DNA of 40,395 bases from positions 1 through 40,395 of the IMG/VR virus record IMGVR_UViG_3300005295_000594, one strand, 5' to 3'. Under the pieces are notes generated by a model. It did not search any database, was not told the origin of the DNA, and was given only the letters and a program-made list of their open reading frames with translations. A program made the position numbers and the translations under genes. Shown here in pieces: positions 1-7,873 of the stretch. Within the stretch, counting starts at the first letter, position 1. Every line of letters starts with the position of its first letter. This DNA comes from a virus.

Positions 1-1158
1 ATGTCGAAACGAGGAACGCCAGGACTCAAGAAGCGCTTCCGGGCGAATGGTGCGTTCGAGTGGCATATCGATAAACGCATCAAGCGATACGGACGCCTTT
101 GCGAAGGCACTGGCACGAGCGACGAAAGCGAAGCCGCGAGGTATCTCGCGCGGCGAATCGAAGAAATTCGCGAGGCCGCGATCTATGGAACGCGGCCGCG
201 ACGAAAGTTCAGAGAAGCCGCAACTCGGTACCTGACGGACTTTGCGTGGAAGAGAAGCATCGAGCGTGACGCACGGGCCCTGAAGGATCTGGACCCGTTT
301 ATCGGAGACTTATGGCTGGATCGCGTGCACAACGATTCGTTCGAGACCTACATCGAGGCTCGACGTCACCCAATGGATGGGCGACGTCCACTCGTTGCGG
401 GTACGTTGAACCGCAATATCGCGGTGGCTCGGCGAATCCTGAACCTTACCGCACGCCTTTGGCGGGACAAGGGATCGAATGTCACCTGGCTCGCACAAGC
501 CCCGCTCATTCAGCTCGACAAGAACGGGTGTGCTCGCAAACCGTATCCGTTGGATTGGTCGGAGCAGCACTTATTGTTCGAGGAGCTGGCACCGCACTTA
601 CAACGAATGGCCTTGTTCGACGTGAACACAGGACTTCGTGTGGAGGAGTTGTGCGGCCTGAAGTGGGAATGGGAGCAACGGATTCCGGAACTCGACACCC
701 CCGAGATCAAGCGGAGTGTGTTCGTTCTTCCCGGAGCCGTGACGAAGAACGGCGAGGCTCGCGTGGTCGTGCTGAACGACGTCGCACAGTCCATCGTCCA
801 GGAAGTGCGTGGCCAGCATCCGGTGTACGTCTTCACTTGGTTGAACCGAAAAGGAGAGCGCACGCGCGTCGCGCGCATGACGAACTCAGGATGGAAGGCA
901 GCACGAAGACGTGCTGCGGCTCGCTACGAGAAAGAACTCAAGAGAGCGTTGCCACCTGCCTTTCGGCGGGTGCGTGTGCACGATCTGCGTCACACGTTCG
1001 GTCGCAGGCTGCGAGCGGCGAGCGTGGGTCTGGAAGATCGCCAGGATTTGCTGGGGCACAAGAGTGGTCGAATGACGACGCACTACAGTGCGGCCGAGAT
1101 CGGCAACCTGCTGGCTGCCGTCAATCGTCTGGCAAATGTGGGGCGACGGATGGTTTGA
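1..1158 (+). CDS. Tyrosine-type site-specific recombinase (phage/island integrase)
   Basis: A 385-residue integrase that would catalyse site-specific strand exchange through a 3'-phosphotyrosine intermediate. The catalytic set is visible: Arg213 in TGLRVEELCGLKW, His327 and Arg330 in HDLRHTF, His353 in LLGHKS and the nucleophile Tyr362 in THYSA. The first ~65 residues are basic and resemble an arm-type DNA-binding region, and the core-binding domain follows. The length is normal for the family, so it looks intact. The window opens exactly on its ATG, so no upstream signal can be judged. Mu-like phages integrate by transposition and do not need such an enzyme. It therefore most likely belongs to host-side DNA (another prophage or island) next to which the Mu-like element inserted. 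No tRNA gene or att core was seen beside it. Confidence 0.93.
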   Translation: MSKRGTPGLKKRFRANGAFEWHIDKRIKRYGRLCEGTGTSDESEAARYLARRIEEIREAAIYGTRPRRKFREAATRYLTDFAWKRSIERDARALKDLDPFIGDLWLDRVHNDSFETYIEARRHPMDGRRPLVAGTLNRNIAVARRILNLTARLWRDKGSNVTWLAQAPLIQLDKNGCARKPYPLDWSEQHLLFEELAPHLQRMALFDVNTGLRVEELCGLKWEWEQRIPELDTPEIKRSVFVLPGAVTKNGEARVVVLNDVAQSIVQEVRGQHPVYVFTWLNRKGERTRVARMTNSGWKAARRRAAARYEKELKRALPPAFRRVRVHDLRHTFGRRLRAASVGLEDRQDLLGHKSGRMTTHYSAAEIGNLLAAVNRLANVGRRMV

Positions 1159-1551
1159 AGGCTTTCCGGGAAGAGGCCGGATAAGCTGGGAAGAAATGGG
1201 AAACTCTGAGAAATAAGGCTTTTTCAGCCTCTCGTGGCCGCGGAGGAATCCACTACCGCGTGACACTAGGTTTGCAGTTTCAGGCCCGCCAAAGCCCTGG
1301 TAAGCCGTTTAATAGCCAATCAGTCTTGAGCGCAGAATTCTGCGAAAATACATGTGCTTATCGGCGTAAACCGGTGGGCTAGTAGTTCCGCCGAAGTGTT
1401 CAGATCACTGCCGTCGTTGAACACTTCAAAGACGGCCAAGTACCTGATTCCTTGAAGGTCGCGAAAAAGGTAGTGCGAGCGGAAGTGTTCACCAAAGTGT
1501 TTATTTTTGTTAGGAAGTTTTACCTAACGCACACTGCCGATCGACATGTCG
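1159..1551. other. Gene-free junction holding the probable left end of the Mu-like element
   Basis: No convincing gene in about 390 bases. The right half carries the repeated GAAGTGTTCA motifs described separately, and an inverted repeat GTTAGG/CCTAAC at 1509-1528 with an 8-base loop. That hairpin has T residues before it rather than after it on the plus strand and an A-run after it on the minus strand, so it does not look like an intrinsic terminator. The host/prophage boundary should lie in here. Confidence 0.6.
1393..1503. repeat. Repeated GAAGTGTTCA motifs, candidate transposase end-binding sites
   Basis: GAAGTGTTCA occurs at 1393-1402, its perfect reverse complement TGAACACTTC at 1418-1427, a second direct copy at 1482-1491, and a degenerate copy AAAGTGTTTA (8 of 10) at 1494-1503. 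In Mu the left end carries three MuA binding sites within about 170 bases, in mixed orientation, beyond the distal end of the repressor region. Position, spacing and mixed orientation fit that arrangement. The alternative is repressor operators. Assignment is inference from position and repetition. Confidence 0.55.
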
Positions 1552-1824
1552 TCACGTGAGGAAGCGGTACGCAAGATATCCTAACGAGACAATTACGATG
1601 CTGCCGATGACAAGCATCAGCGTTTTAGAGCGGCACCACCATCCTGGACACGCCACAAGCCGCGAGTCGTACTGGACCACCACCAGATTGTGATTGCCGA
1701 CTATATGAGGGAAGCCGCCAGTGGACCTGGCATCTGAAGGTGTCCTGTCACGTTTTGCAGGAATGGCATCGCGGAGAATGTCCTGAATTCTCGCTTTGAC
1801 ATCGCGATCGTCCTTGCTTTCCAC
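1552..1824 (-). CDS. Small membrane-anchored protein downstream of the repressor
   Basis: A 90-residue protein read from a GTG start that has a good Shine-Dalgarno sequence (GGAGAG, about 5 bases upstream). Residues 1-65 are soluble and charged, with Cys59 and Cys64 in the stretch CPGWWCRSK. Residues 69-88 form one hydrophobic segment (LMLVIGSIVIVSLGYLAY), so it is probably a tail-anchored or single-pass inner-membrane protein. It starts 22 bases after the repressor stop and is surely cotranscribed, so it should be made in the lysogen. No family was recognised. A superinfection-exclusion role would fit its place and topology but is only a guess. Confidence 0.6.
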   Translation of the reverse strand: MESKDDRDVKARIQDILRDAIPAKRDRTPSDARSTGGFPHIVGNHNLVVVQYDSRLVACPGWWCRSKTLMLVIGSIVIVSLGYLAYRFLT

Positions 1825-1846
1825 GACTCTCTCCGTTTTGTCGTAA

Positions 1847-2329
1847 TCATGGCCGCGCTACTAGCCTAATTAAGCGAACTACCTTGGCTTTATCCATTCC
1901 GCGCTCCTTAAAAGAGTCGTAGAGCTCAACTACGATTTCTGCGCGTTTGGCAGCTGAAATTTCAATTTTCTCCGAATCGAGGTATTCCTCAACGTACTGG
2001 ATCACACTCGTCAGCAAAGCATGGTTCAGCGGCACTGCTTCCACATCCGCAGGTTTTGTGTTAACGGCGCTCGATGTTGCTTGCTCTCCGCGTGCGTAAA
2101 CCAACCACTCGAGTCTCGTGCCGGTAACGGTGCAGATTTCGATTAGGTCATCGACTCGCGGCTGCGTCTCTCCAGATGCCCAGGCGCGAACGGTGCTTTC
2201 CGGTAGCCCCAGTTTTGCGGCCAACCCGCTGATGCTGCCATAGCTGTTTTTTGCGAGATATGAAAGCCGGCCACCGAATGACCCGAGGTCATACAGATCG
2301 GCGTTTTTCGCCTTCTTTTTAATAACCAT
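1847..2329 (-). CDS. XRE-type repressor (Mu c-like immunity repressor)
   Basis: A 160-residue protein with an N-terminal helix-turn-helix of the XRE/lambda-cI class at about residues 28-70 (SISGLAAKLGLPESTVRAW, then a PRVDDLIEI helix). A short linker leads to a helical C-terminal part (about 95-160), likely for oligomerisation. It is transcribed divergently from ner across a 94-base gap, the arrangement of lytic/lysogenic switches in transposable phages. It should silence the early promoter in the lysogen. There is no LexA-like Ser/Lys protease signature, so RecA-triggered self-cleavage is not suggested. Its own promoter is weak by eye. Confidence 0.85.
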   Translation of the reverse strand: MVIKKKAKNADLYDLGSFGGRLSYLAKNSYGSISGLAAKLGLPESTVRAWASGETQPRVDDLIEICTVTGTRLEWLVYARGEQATSSAVNTKPADVEAVPLNHALLTSVIQYVEEYLDSEKIEISAAKRAEIVVELYDSFKERGMDKAKVVRLIRLVARP

Positions 2330-2386
2330 ATAAGGCCCCTTTTTACCTTATTGACGGCAGTCCCGCCACAAATTCGCAGTTTTCCG

Positions 2387-2416
2387 TTGACTATCTCGCT
2401 GAAATCCGCGTATTTT
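2387..2416 (+). promoter_or_regulatory. Predicted early promoter driving ner-A-B
   Basis: TTGACT at 2387-2392 and TATTTT at 2411-2416, separated by 18 bases, form a sigma70-like promoter in the repressor/ner gap. Transcription would begin at about 2423, essentially at the ner ATG (2424). The ner mRNA may therefore be leaderless, consistent with the absence of any Shine-Dalgarno sequence before ner. Confidence 0.55.
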
Positions 2417-2423
2417 TGTCGCC

Positions 2424-2723
2424 ATGACAACAAGTATATCGCAGATTCCCACGACGCCCTTTGCACGCCGCGCGTGGATTAAATACCAACTCGAGCTTCG
2501 AGGACAAACGCTGGGGAAAATCGCGTCTGCGCATGGGGTCACTCGCGCCACCGTCCAAAAGGCGCTGCGTACTGGCTACCCCAAGATGGAACGTCTCATC
2601 GCGAAAACTATCGAGCTTGCTCCTCAGCATCTCTGGCCAGAACGCTATGACGCGCGCGGCGAGCGGCTCGCCAAGCGTGGACGTCCATGCAAAACATCCC
2701 TACCTGCCGCGGCGGTCCTATGA
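2424..2723 (+). CDS. ner: Ner-like DNA-binding protein
   Basis: A 99-residue protein of the Ner/Nlp family, the early negative regulator of Mu-like phages that shuts down the early and repressor promoters after lytic commitment. Features matching the family are ARRAWIKYQLELRGQTLGKI, the recognition helix region VTRATVQKALRTGYPKMER and the signature APQHLWPERYD at about residues 68-78. The tail is basic and proline-rich. It is the first gene of the early operon, directly behind the predicted promoter. Its stop overlaps the ATG of the transposase gene (ATGA), implying translational coupling. No ribosome-binding site is visible. Confidence 0.9.
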   Translation: MTTSISQIPTTPFARRAWIKYQLELRGQTLGKIASAHGVTRATVQKALRTGYPKMERLIAKTIELAPQHLWPERYDARGERLAKRGRPCKTSLPAAAVL

Positions 2724-4912
2724 AGGAATGGTTTTCCGCATCGGAACTGACCGGCCTGCCTGGGATGCCACGGTCGAAAGCGACCGTTCTCAAGCGCGCA
2801 GCGGATGAACAGTGGATTTACAGGGACGCTATCAACCGCGGCGGTCCCCGCCGCGAGTACGGGTTCTCAGCCCTGCCCGAAATCACCCGCACATTTTTGC
2901 AAACCAATGCGGCTCAGCGCGTTCAAGAATTGTCCAATGCTGCGCGGGCCGGATCGGTTGAAGGCGCTCGGATAACCCTGCGTGAGACGTTGGACGGCAG
3001 CGCTCGCCACAACAGGCGCGCGGAGCTGCTGAAGGACTCCCTCTCACTGCCGGCCGCGGCACAAGCGAGACTCGATACCAAACTTGAAGCGTTGCGCCTT
3101 TGCGATCTCTATCGTGAAGCGCACGGAATTACCCTCACGCAAGCGACGCATGCTTTCGCTGAAGCCTACAACCAGGGACGGCTTGCCATTGACGAACAGC
3201 TGCGCGCAAAGCTGCCGAAGGTATCTGCAGCAAGCCTGCAGCGATGGCGCTTGCAGATGAAAAACGACGGTATTACCTCACTTGCTGGCCAGTATGGAAA
3301 CCGCAAAGGGACATCAAAGATCGATCAACAGCCAGAGATGCGCGATTTTATTTTGGGCGTCCTGGTTAAAAGTCCCCATGCCCGCGGGACTCATATCATG
3401 CAAGCACTGCGAGCGCGCTACCGCGACACCGAGGATGTAGTGCTGCCATCGCTGCGGCGACTGGAAGCCTGGCTCAAAGGTTGGAAGCGCAATAACAAAC
3501 AAACACTAGCCGCGATAGCCAACCCTGACGCCTGGAAAAATAAGTACATGGTGGCGCAGGGATCTGCCTCTGAGAGCATTGTTCGGCTCAATCAGTTGTG
3601 GGAGATGGATTCTACTCCCGCCGACATCATGCTGACAGACGGCCGCCATTCGATCATCGGCAACATCGATGTCTGCTCAAGACGTGGGAAATTGCTCGTT
3701 AGCAAAACATCAAAAGCGGTCTCCGTAGCGACATTGATTCGGAATTCACTTTTGGATTGGGGAACGCCTGAGGGAATAAAGACTGACAACGGTCAGGACT
3801 ATACGGCGCACCATACCGAGCGCGTGCTGCAGGGCCTCGACATCCATCATGAGCTATGCCCTCCTTTCCAGCCTTGGCGAAAGCCGCATATCGAGCGCTT
3901 TTTCCGTACATTTTCGCACGATCTGGTCGAGCTGCTCGATGGATTCATCGGTCACAGTGTCGCCGAGCGCAAGAGTATTGAGTCGCGCAAAACCTTTGCC
4001 GAGCGGCTAATGGCCCGCGGCGACGTGATCGAAATCACGATGTCCTCCGCCGAATTTCAATACTTCTGTGATCGCTGGTGCGAGGACATCTACCAGCATC
4101 GCGAGCATAGCGGGCTGCACGGACACTCTCCTTTCCAGATTGCCGCAAATTGGAAGACGCCGGTTCGCCGTATTGACGATGAACGCGCACTCGACTTGCT
4201 GCTGGCGGAAGCGCCGGGAAACGGCATCCGCGTTGTTCAGAAAAAGGGTATCGCGCTCGACGACACCTGGTTTATTGCACCGGAACTCGAAGCTTACGTG
4301 GGCCATCCGGTTCAGGTGCGCATGCTCCCAGATGCCGGCCGTATCGTCATTTACGGCGGACCAGATATGAAGTTCATCTGTATCGCCACATGCCCGGAGC
4401 GGGCCGGTATCGATCGCCAGGAGATTGCGGCTAAAGCTCGCGAGACCCAGAAACGTCGAGTGCAGGCGGAGCGTGCTGCGTTACGGGCCATCGCGAAAAA
4501 GGCCAAGACGGATGACATTGTCGGCGAGATCCTCCGTGACCGCGCCGTGCAAAGCGGGAAGCTCGCCTTTTTCCCAAAGCGAGCCGACGCGCACGATACT
4601 CCCGCCCTTCGCGCTGCCGCGGAAGCTGCCACGGCGCTGGCGCCGCCGATTCGCAGTACCTCGGAATTGATGACATCCGAAGACTTTGCTGCCGCGCGTA
4701 AGCGAATCGATGAAGAGGCAATGGTGCCTCAGCCAGTTTTCGACACGCCGTTTCAACGCGCTTATTGGCTCTCTCAACAGGCATATACACGCGCGCTGTC
4801 AGGCGAAGAGCAGGATTTTCTCGCTCACTTCCGCATCACTTATCCGCGTGAAGCACAGCAAATGGACATGACGATGGAACAGCGATTCGGCATACGGGAT
4901 GCCAAAGCATAA
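2720..4912 (+). CDS. A: Transposase A subunit (MuA-like DDE recombinase)
   Basis: A 730-residue DDE transposase that would cut and join the prophage ends during integration and replicative transposition. The N-terminal winged-helix DNA-binding region (WFSASELTGLPGMP...) matches the Mu transposase N-domain. The catalytic triad is visible as Asp297 (LWEMDSTPADI), Asp356 (IKTDNGQDY) and Glu392 (KPHIERFFRTF). The C-terminal 200 residues include a basic coiled stretch (QKRRVQAERAALRAIAKKAK) typical of the region contacting MuB. It is somewhat longer than Mu A (663). I chose the ATG at 2720 over one at 2687 because it forms an ATGA overlap with the ner stop and begins right at the conserved domain. 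Confidence 0.97.
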   Translation: MKEWFSASELTGLPGMPRSKATVLKRAADEQWIYRDAINRGGPRREYGFSALPEITRTFLQTNAAQRVQELSNAARAGSVEGARITLRETLDGSARHNRRAELLKDSLSLPAAAQARLDTKLEALRLCDLYREAHGITLTQATHAFAEAYNQGRLAIDEQLRAKLPKVSAASLQRWRLQMKNDGITSLAGQYGNRKGTSKIDQQPEMRDFILGVLVKSPHARGTHIMQALRARYRDTEDVVLPSLRRLEAWLKGWKRNNKQTLAAIANPDAWKNKYMVAQGSASESIVRLNQLWEMDSTPADIMLTDGRHSIIGNIDVCSRRGKLLVSKTSKAVSVATLIRNSLLDWGTPEGIKTDNGQDYTAHHTERVLQGLDIHHELCPPFQPWRKPHIERFFRTFSHDLVELLDGFIGHSVAERKSIESRKTFAERLMARGDVIEITMSSAEFQYFCDRWCEDIYQHREHSGLHGHSPFQIAANWKTPVRRIDDERALDLLLAEAPGNGIRVVQKKGIALDDTWFIAPELEAYVGHPVQVRMLPDAGRIVIYGGPDMKFICIATCPERAGIDRQEIAAKARETQKRRVQAERAALRAIAKKAKTDDIVGEILRDRAVQSGKLAFFPKRADAHDTPALRAAAEAATALAPPIRSTSELMTSEDFAAARKRIDEEAMVPQPVFDTPFQRAYWLSQQAYTRALSGEEQDFLAHFRITYPREAQQMDMTMEQRFGIRDAKA

Positions 4913-4936
4913 CCCGGATCATTACGGAGCTCTTCA

Positions 4937-5653
4937 ATGCGTACCAAGATGGCTATAGTCAAAAACGTCGTGAATTTACAGACGGCCTATGCGTCGCTCA
5001 GCAACCGCGATCACGGCATTCCAGGGATGGGGCTCGTGTATGGCTTCACCGGCGCAGGCAAGACCACCAGCATTGCGTGGCTCATCAACCAGGTTAACGG
5101 CGTCTACGTGCGAGCCAACGCCACCTGGACGCCTACGTCCATGCTGGGCTCGATCATGACAGAGCTCGGGGCTGCGCCACTGCATCATGGCGGAGCCAGG
5201 ATGGTCGCTTACATCGTTGAGAAGCTTGCTCTCGACAATCGACCGCTTTTTGTCGATGAGGCCGACTATTTGCTTCAAAACACGAAAATGATCGAGACGC
5301 TACGCGATATTCACGACATCTCCGGTTCGCCTGTCGTGCTCATCGGAATGGAAGGTATCGAGCGAAAACTTGTGCATCGCCTGCAACTCGCTCGTCGCGT
5401 TTCGCAGTGGGTCGAATTCTTACCGGCTGATCTTGAAGATGCACGAACCTTTGCGACTACCGTGTGTGAAGTTGAAATCGCGGATGATCTCCTGCGACAT
5501 CTGCATGACGAGACTAAGGGCAGCATGGGTTTGATGGCTGTTGGACTCTCACGCATCGAAACGCTCGCAAAGACAAACGGCTGGCGTACAGTTGATGTCA
5601 AGCAGTGGGGCGGGCGGCAGCTCTTCCTCTCGCGCGCGCCGAAAGTGCGCTGA
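4937..5653 (+). CDS. B: Transposition target-capture ATPase (MuB-like)
   Basis: A 238-residue AAA+ ATPase that would bind target DNA, activate the transposase and give target immunity. Walker A is GFTGAGKTT (Gly36-Thr44, Lys42) and Walker B is PLFVDEADYLL (Asp107-Glu108). A sensor-like stretch VVLIGMEG follows. It is clearly shorter than Mu B (312 residues) and starts almost directly at the ATPase core, so the N-terminal helix-turn-helix appendix of Mu B is missing, as in the shorter B proteins of other transposable phages. A Shine-Dalgarno-like GGAG precedes the ATG. It lies 24 bases after the transposase gene. Confidence 0.95.
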   Translation: MRTKMAIVKNVVNLQTAYASLSNRDHGIPGMGLVYGFTGAGKTTSIAWLINQVNGVYVRANATWTPTSMLGSIMTELGAAPLHHGGARMVAYIVEKLALDNRPLFVDEADYLLQNTKMIETLRDIHDISGSPVVLIGMEGIERKLVHRLQLARRVSQWVEFLPADLEDARTFATTVCEVEIADDLLRHLHDETKGSMGLMAVGLSRIETLAKTNGWRTVDVKQWGGRQLFLSRAPKVR

Positions 5654-5666
5654 GGACTGCGCCGCC

Positions 5667-6005
5667 ATGCCTCGCGTGAAAGGCGCTCGGGACAAGGTCG
5701 CTGCCGCGGACAATGTTCGCGCGCACGCCTGGCGATCGATGCGGATTCTCCGCCGCTTTACCCGCCCGCAGCTCCAGACCACAGTGACTGGCCTGACAGA
5801 GACGAACGCTGCCAAGTTCATCCGCACGCTGCGTCGAGCTGGCTATCTGCGGGTGACTCAGGAGCACGTAAGCGGGCGTTCAGGCAGCTACGACGTCTTC
5901 CAGCTCATTCGCGACACCGGGCCGTTGTGCCCAGTGTGCTGGGGTGACGGGCAAGTCTACGACCTGAATACCAAACAGACTTTCGGAGAGGCGCGCAATG
6001 AATAA
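5667..6005 (+). CDS. Early winged-helix-like protein of Mu-like phages
   Basis: A 112-residue protein, begun at the ATG 13 bases after gene B, with GAGGA upstream. Residues 20-75 read as a winged helix: SMRILRRFTRPQLQTTV, TETNAAKFIRTLRRAGYLRV, then a short wing RSGSYDVFQLIRDTG. The C-terminus has a CPVCWGDGQVYD segment with one CxxC pair. This pattern is common directly downstream of B in B3-type transposable phages, where it is uncharacterised. It likely binds DNA as a regulator. Its last 8 bases overlap the next gene, indicating coupled translation. Confidence 0.8.
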   Translation: MPRVKGARDKVAAADNVRAHAWRSMRILRRFTRPQLQTTVTGLTETNAAKFIRTLRRAGYLRVTQEHVSGRSGSYDVFQLIRDTGPLCPVCWGDGQVYDLNTKQTFGEARNE

Positions 6006-6342
6006 GTGCAGGCGTGATGAGGATTGGCTTGAAGCACTTCGAGCAGAGACCGCCCGTACTTCACAATCGCGCGCGGCTCACCGCATTGGCATGTCAGCCA
6101 GCGTCGTAAACCAAGTTTTAAAGGGCATCTACAAAGGCCGCGTTCAGCGTGTGGCGGAGCGCGTCCGTGGCGCGTTGATGAATCAGAAAGTCGTATGTCC
6201 AGTGCTTGGAGAAATTAGCTGTAAGCGCTGCCAGGATGAACAAGGTCGGCCGTTCGGCTCGACAAATCCCCTGCGCGTGGCGGTATACAAATCATGTCGC
6301 TCCGGTTGCTCTCACAGCAAGCATGGAAGATTAATGCCATGA
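5998..6342 (+). CDS. Early HTH protein with C-terminal cysteine cluster
   Basis: A 114-residue protein. Residues 7-60 form a helix-turn-helix-like region (ARTSQSRAAHRIGMSASVVN, QVLKGIYKG) followed by a conserved VAERVRG stretch. The C-terminal half contains CPVLGEISCKRCQ and CRSGCSHS, five cysteines that could bind zinc. Proteins of this architecture recur in the early region of Mu-like phages but have no assigned job that I know of. It is coupled to the gene before (8-base overlap) and after (ATGA). A transcriptional role is inferred from the HTH only. Confidence 0.75.
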   Translation: MNKCRRDEDWLEALRAETARTSQSRAAHRIGMSASVVNQVLKGIYKGRVQRVAERVRGALMNQKVVCPVLGEISCKRCQDEQGRPFGSTNPLRVAVYKSCRSGCSHSKHGRLMP

Positions 6343-6707
6343 CCGTGGAAACGACGACCACGTTTTCAGATGAATATCTCGAATTCTATGCGGATCGCTA
6401 TGTGCGTGCTGGGATTGGTATCCGTGGCGTAACGCTGCTTCAGTACCTGGTTAACCCGCACCGCTATGACAATTTCGATCCAGATCTCGATCCACTTCCG
6501 TTACTCGGAAGCCAAAGTCGAATCGCCAATCGTTTACTTGAACCTCATTCATTGGGCTGCGTGTGCAACGAGCGTGGCTGGATCATCCAACGCGTCGAGC
6601 GCAGTGCTGATGATTTCCTGCCGCGCCGGAGTAGCGCCATTGTCGAGCCCTTGGAACGCCGTCCTACGATAGCGCTTCGTGCCATTCGGCGCCAAGTGCA
6701 ATCATGA
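6339..6707 (+). CDS. Early-region protein of unknown function
   Basis: A 122-residue protein, begun at the ATG that overlaps the upstream stop (ATGA) rather than an upstream in-frame ATG at 6294. Its own stop overlaps the gemA start in the same way. It is mostly helical by eye, with YLEFYADRYVRAGIGIRGV near the N-terminus, an acidic NFDPDLDPLPLL patch and an arginine-rich C-terminal third. No domain was recognised. Position between the small HTH gene and gemA says only that it is expressed early and translationally coupled. Confidence 0.7.
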   Translation: MTVETTTTFSDEYLEFYADRYVRAGIGIRGVTLLQYLVNPHRYDNFDPDLDPLPLLGSQSRIANRLLEPHSLGCVCNERGWIIQRVERSADDFLPRRSSAIVEPLERRPTIALRAIRRQVQS

Positions 6708-7147
6708 GCACTCGCATTGACGCCCGCACCGACCGCCGTAACGCGGAACTTGCGAAGATCCACATCGCGCAGAAACAACTGGCTCTCGACGATGCCACAT
6801 ACCGGGCGATGCTCTGGTCCATTGCCGGCATACGTTCTGCGAAGGAATTAGATGGTAATGGTCGAAAGAAAGTGCTTGAACACTTGAAAGCATGTGGTTT
6901 CAAAGGCAGGCAACGTACTGTTGGCACTTATCCTGGCCGCCCACACAACATCGAAACCAATCCGCAACTTCAAAAGGTCGAAGCACTGCTTGCCGATGCC
7001 GGACGTCCCTGGAAGTACGCCGATTCGATGACGCAGCGGATGTTCAATGTGGATCGCGTTGCCTTCTGCAATCCAGATCAGCTGCAACGGCTCATTGCGG
7101 CACTGACATACGATCAACAGCGCAGAGCTCACAAGCCAAACCCTTAA
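6704..7147 (+). CDS. gemA: GemA/gp16-like regulatory protein
   Basis: A 147-residue member of the Mu gp16/GemA family (DUF1018). Diagnostic stretches are AKIHIAQKQLALDDATYRAM near the N-terminus, LEHLKACGFKG in the middle and VEALLADAGRPWKYADSM followed by RMFNVDRV in the C-terminal half. In Mu, GemA alters host gene expression and DNA supercoiling-related functions, but its biochemical role is not settled. It overlaps the previous stop (ATGA) and is followed after 16 bases by mor, as in other Mu-like phages. Confidence 0.9.
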   Translation: MSTRIDARTDRRNAELAKIHIAQKQLALDDATYRAMLWSIAGIRSAKELDGNGRKKVLEHLKACGFKGRQRTVGTYPGRPHNIETNPQLQKVEALLADAGRPWKYADSMTQRMFNVDRVAFCNPDQLQRLIAALTYDQQRRAHKPNP

Positions 7148-7163
7148 GACAGATGAGTCAGTC

Positions 7164-7517
7164 ATGAACGACGCTGCGCAAAAGTATCCAGAAATCATTG
7201 CTGATCTTGCCGACACGCTTGCCGCAGAACTGGTTGCCACAGGCATACCTGTAGAGAAAGCAGGGCAAATTGGACACAAGCTCGCTGAGCATATCCGTGT
7301 ACATTGGGGCGGGCGGTATATCTATATCGCCAAAGGGCTGCATTACGACCTGTCGAATCGTGACATGCAGATCTGGCGCGACTTCACAGGGAACAATGTA
7401 TCCGCGCTCGCAGGCAGATATGGCCTCACTGAGATTCACATTTACCGCATCCTTGCACGCGCCCGCAGCCTAGAGCAGCAACGACGACAGCCCGAGCTCT
7501 TTCCCGCCCCACGCTGA
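7164..7517 (+). CDS. mor: Mor-family middle transcription activator
   Basis: A 117-residue Mor protein, which in Mu binds a dyad upstream of the middle promoter and recruits RNA polymerase. The N-terminal dimerisation helices (about 5-50) are followed by the strand motif GGRYIYIAKG (about 50-59), the linker helix RDMQIWRDF, and the C-terminal helix-turn-helix NVSALAGRYGLTEIHIYRIL (about 78-97). Only one Mor/C-family gene is present, so this protein may have to serve both middle and late promoters. It is the last gene of the early operon and converges with the minus-strand XRE gene 32 bases away. Confidence 0.92.
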   Translation: MNDAAQKYPEIIADLADTLAAELVATGIPVEKAGQIGHKLAEHIRVHWGGRYIYIAKGLHYDLSNRDMQIWRDFTGNNVSALAGRYGLTEIHIYRILARARSLEQQRRQPELFPAPR

Positions 7518-7549
7518 AATAGCTACGCACGGCGATTTCTTCCCCATTA

Positions 7550-7813
7550 TCACCACCGCAGTATTCGGCGGAGCAGTGTTTCCGGGTCCACGTTGAGCGC
7601 CTTTGCAATCATAATCATATCGCTCGCGTGAATCGCTCTCCGCCCATGTTCAATATTCACGACTTGACGATGAGTGAGACCGAGACGGTCGGCTAACTCC
7701 TTCTGAGTTACATCCGCATCGTCTCGCGCTGCCCTGATAACCGTCAGGATCGCGCGATTCCACCGCTCGCGATCTTTCTGTTTTGCAGCTTTCTTCTTAG
7801 CCAGCTCTGACAC
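7550..7813 (-). CDS. Small XRE-family transcriptional regulator
   Basis: An 87-residue protein from a GTG start. A basic N-terminal leader (AKKKAAKQKDRERWNR) precedes a canonical Cro/CI helix-turn-helix at about residues 25-80: ILTVIRAARDDADVTQKELA, LGLTHRQVVNIEHGRR, then MIAKALNVDPETLL. It consists of nothing but the DNA-binding domain, so it probably acts as a dimer on a palindrome. It is divergent from csrA across a 167-base gap that contains two inverted repeats. It is a second regulator, separate from the immunity repressor. Autoregulation and control of csrA are inferred from this layout. Confidence 0.85.
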   Translation of the reverse strand: MSELAKKKAAKQKDRERWNRAILTVIRAARDDADVTQKELADRLGLTHRQVVNIEHGRRAIHASDMIMIAKALNVDPETLLRRILRW

Positions 7814-7814
7814 A

Positions 7815-7840
7815 TGCGCCCCCGAAATTTGGCGGGCGCA
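7815..7840. repeat. Inverted repeat TGCGCCC/GGGCGCA before the XRE gene
   Basis: TGCGCCC at 7815-7821 and its exact complement GGGCGCA at 7834-7840, with a 12-base spacer. It begins 2 bases upstream of the GTG start of the minus-strand XRE gene. It could be a regulator half-site pair or an mRNA hairpin covering the start region. No poly-T tract follows, so a terminator is unlikely. Confidence 0.5.
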
Positions 7841-7873
7841 CTATTTACACAATGGAACCTCAATTCGGGGAAA

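Noticed and set aside
312-1184. 290-codon frame overlapping the integrase
   Set aside because: The integrase frame holds all catalytic residues, and the other frame is arginine/serine-rich noise.
1509-1528. GTTAGG/CCTAAC hairpin as a terminator
   Set aside because: T-run is before the stem on the plus strand and an A-run follows it on the minus strand, so neither direction gives an intrinsic terminator.
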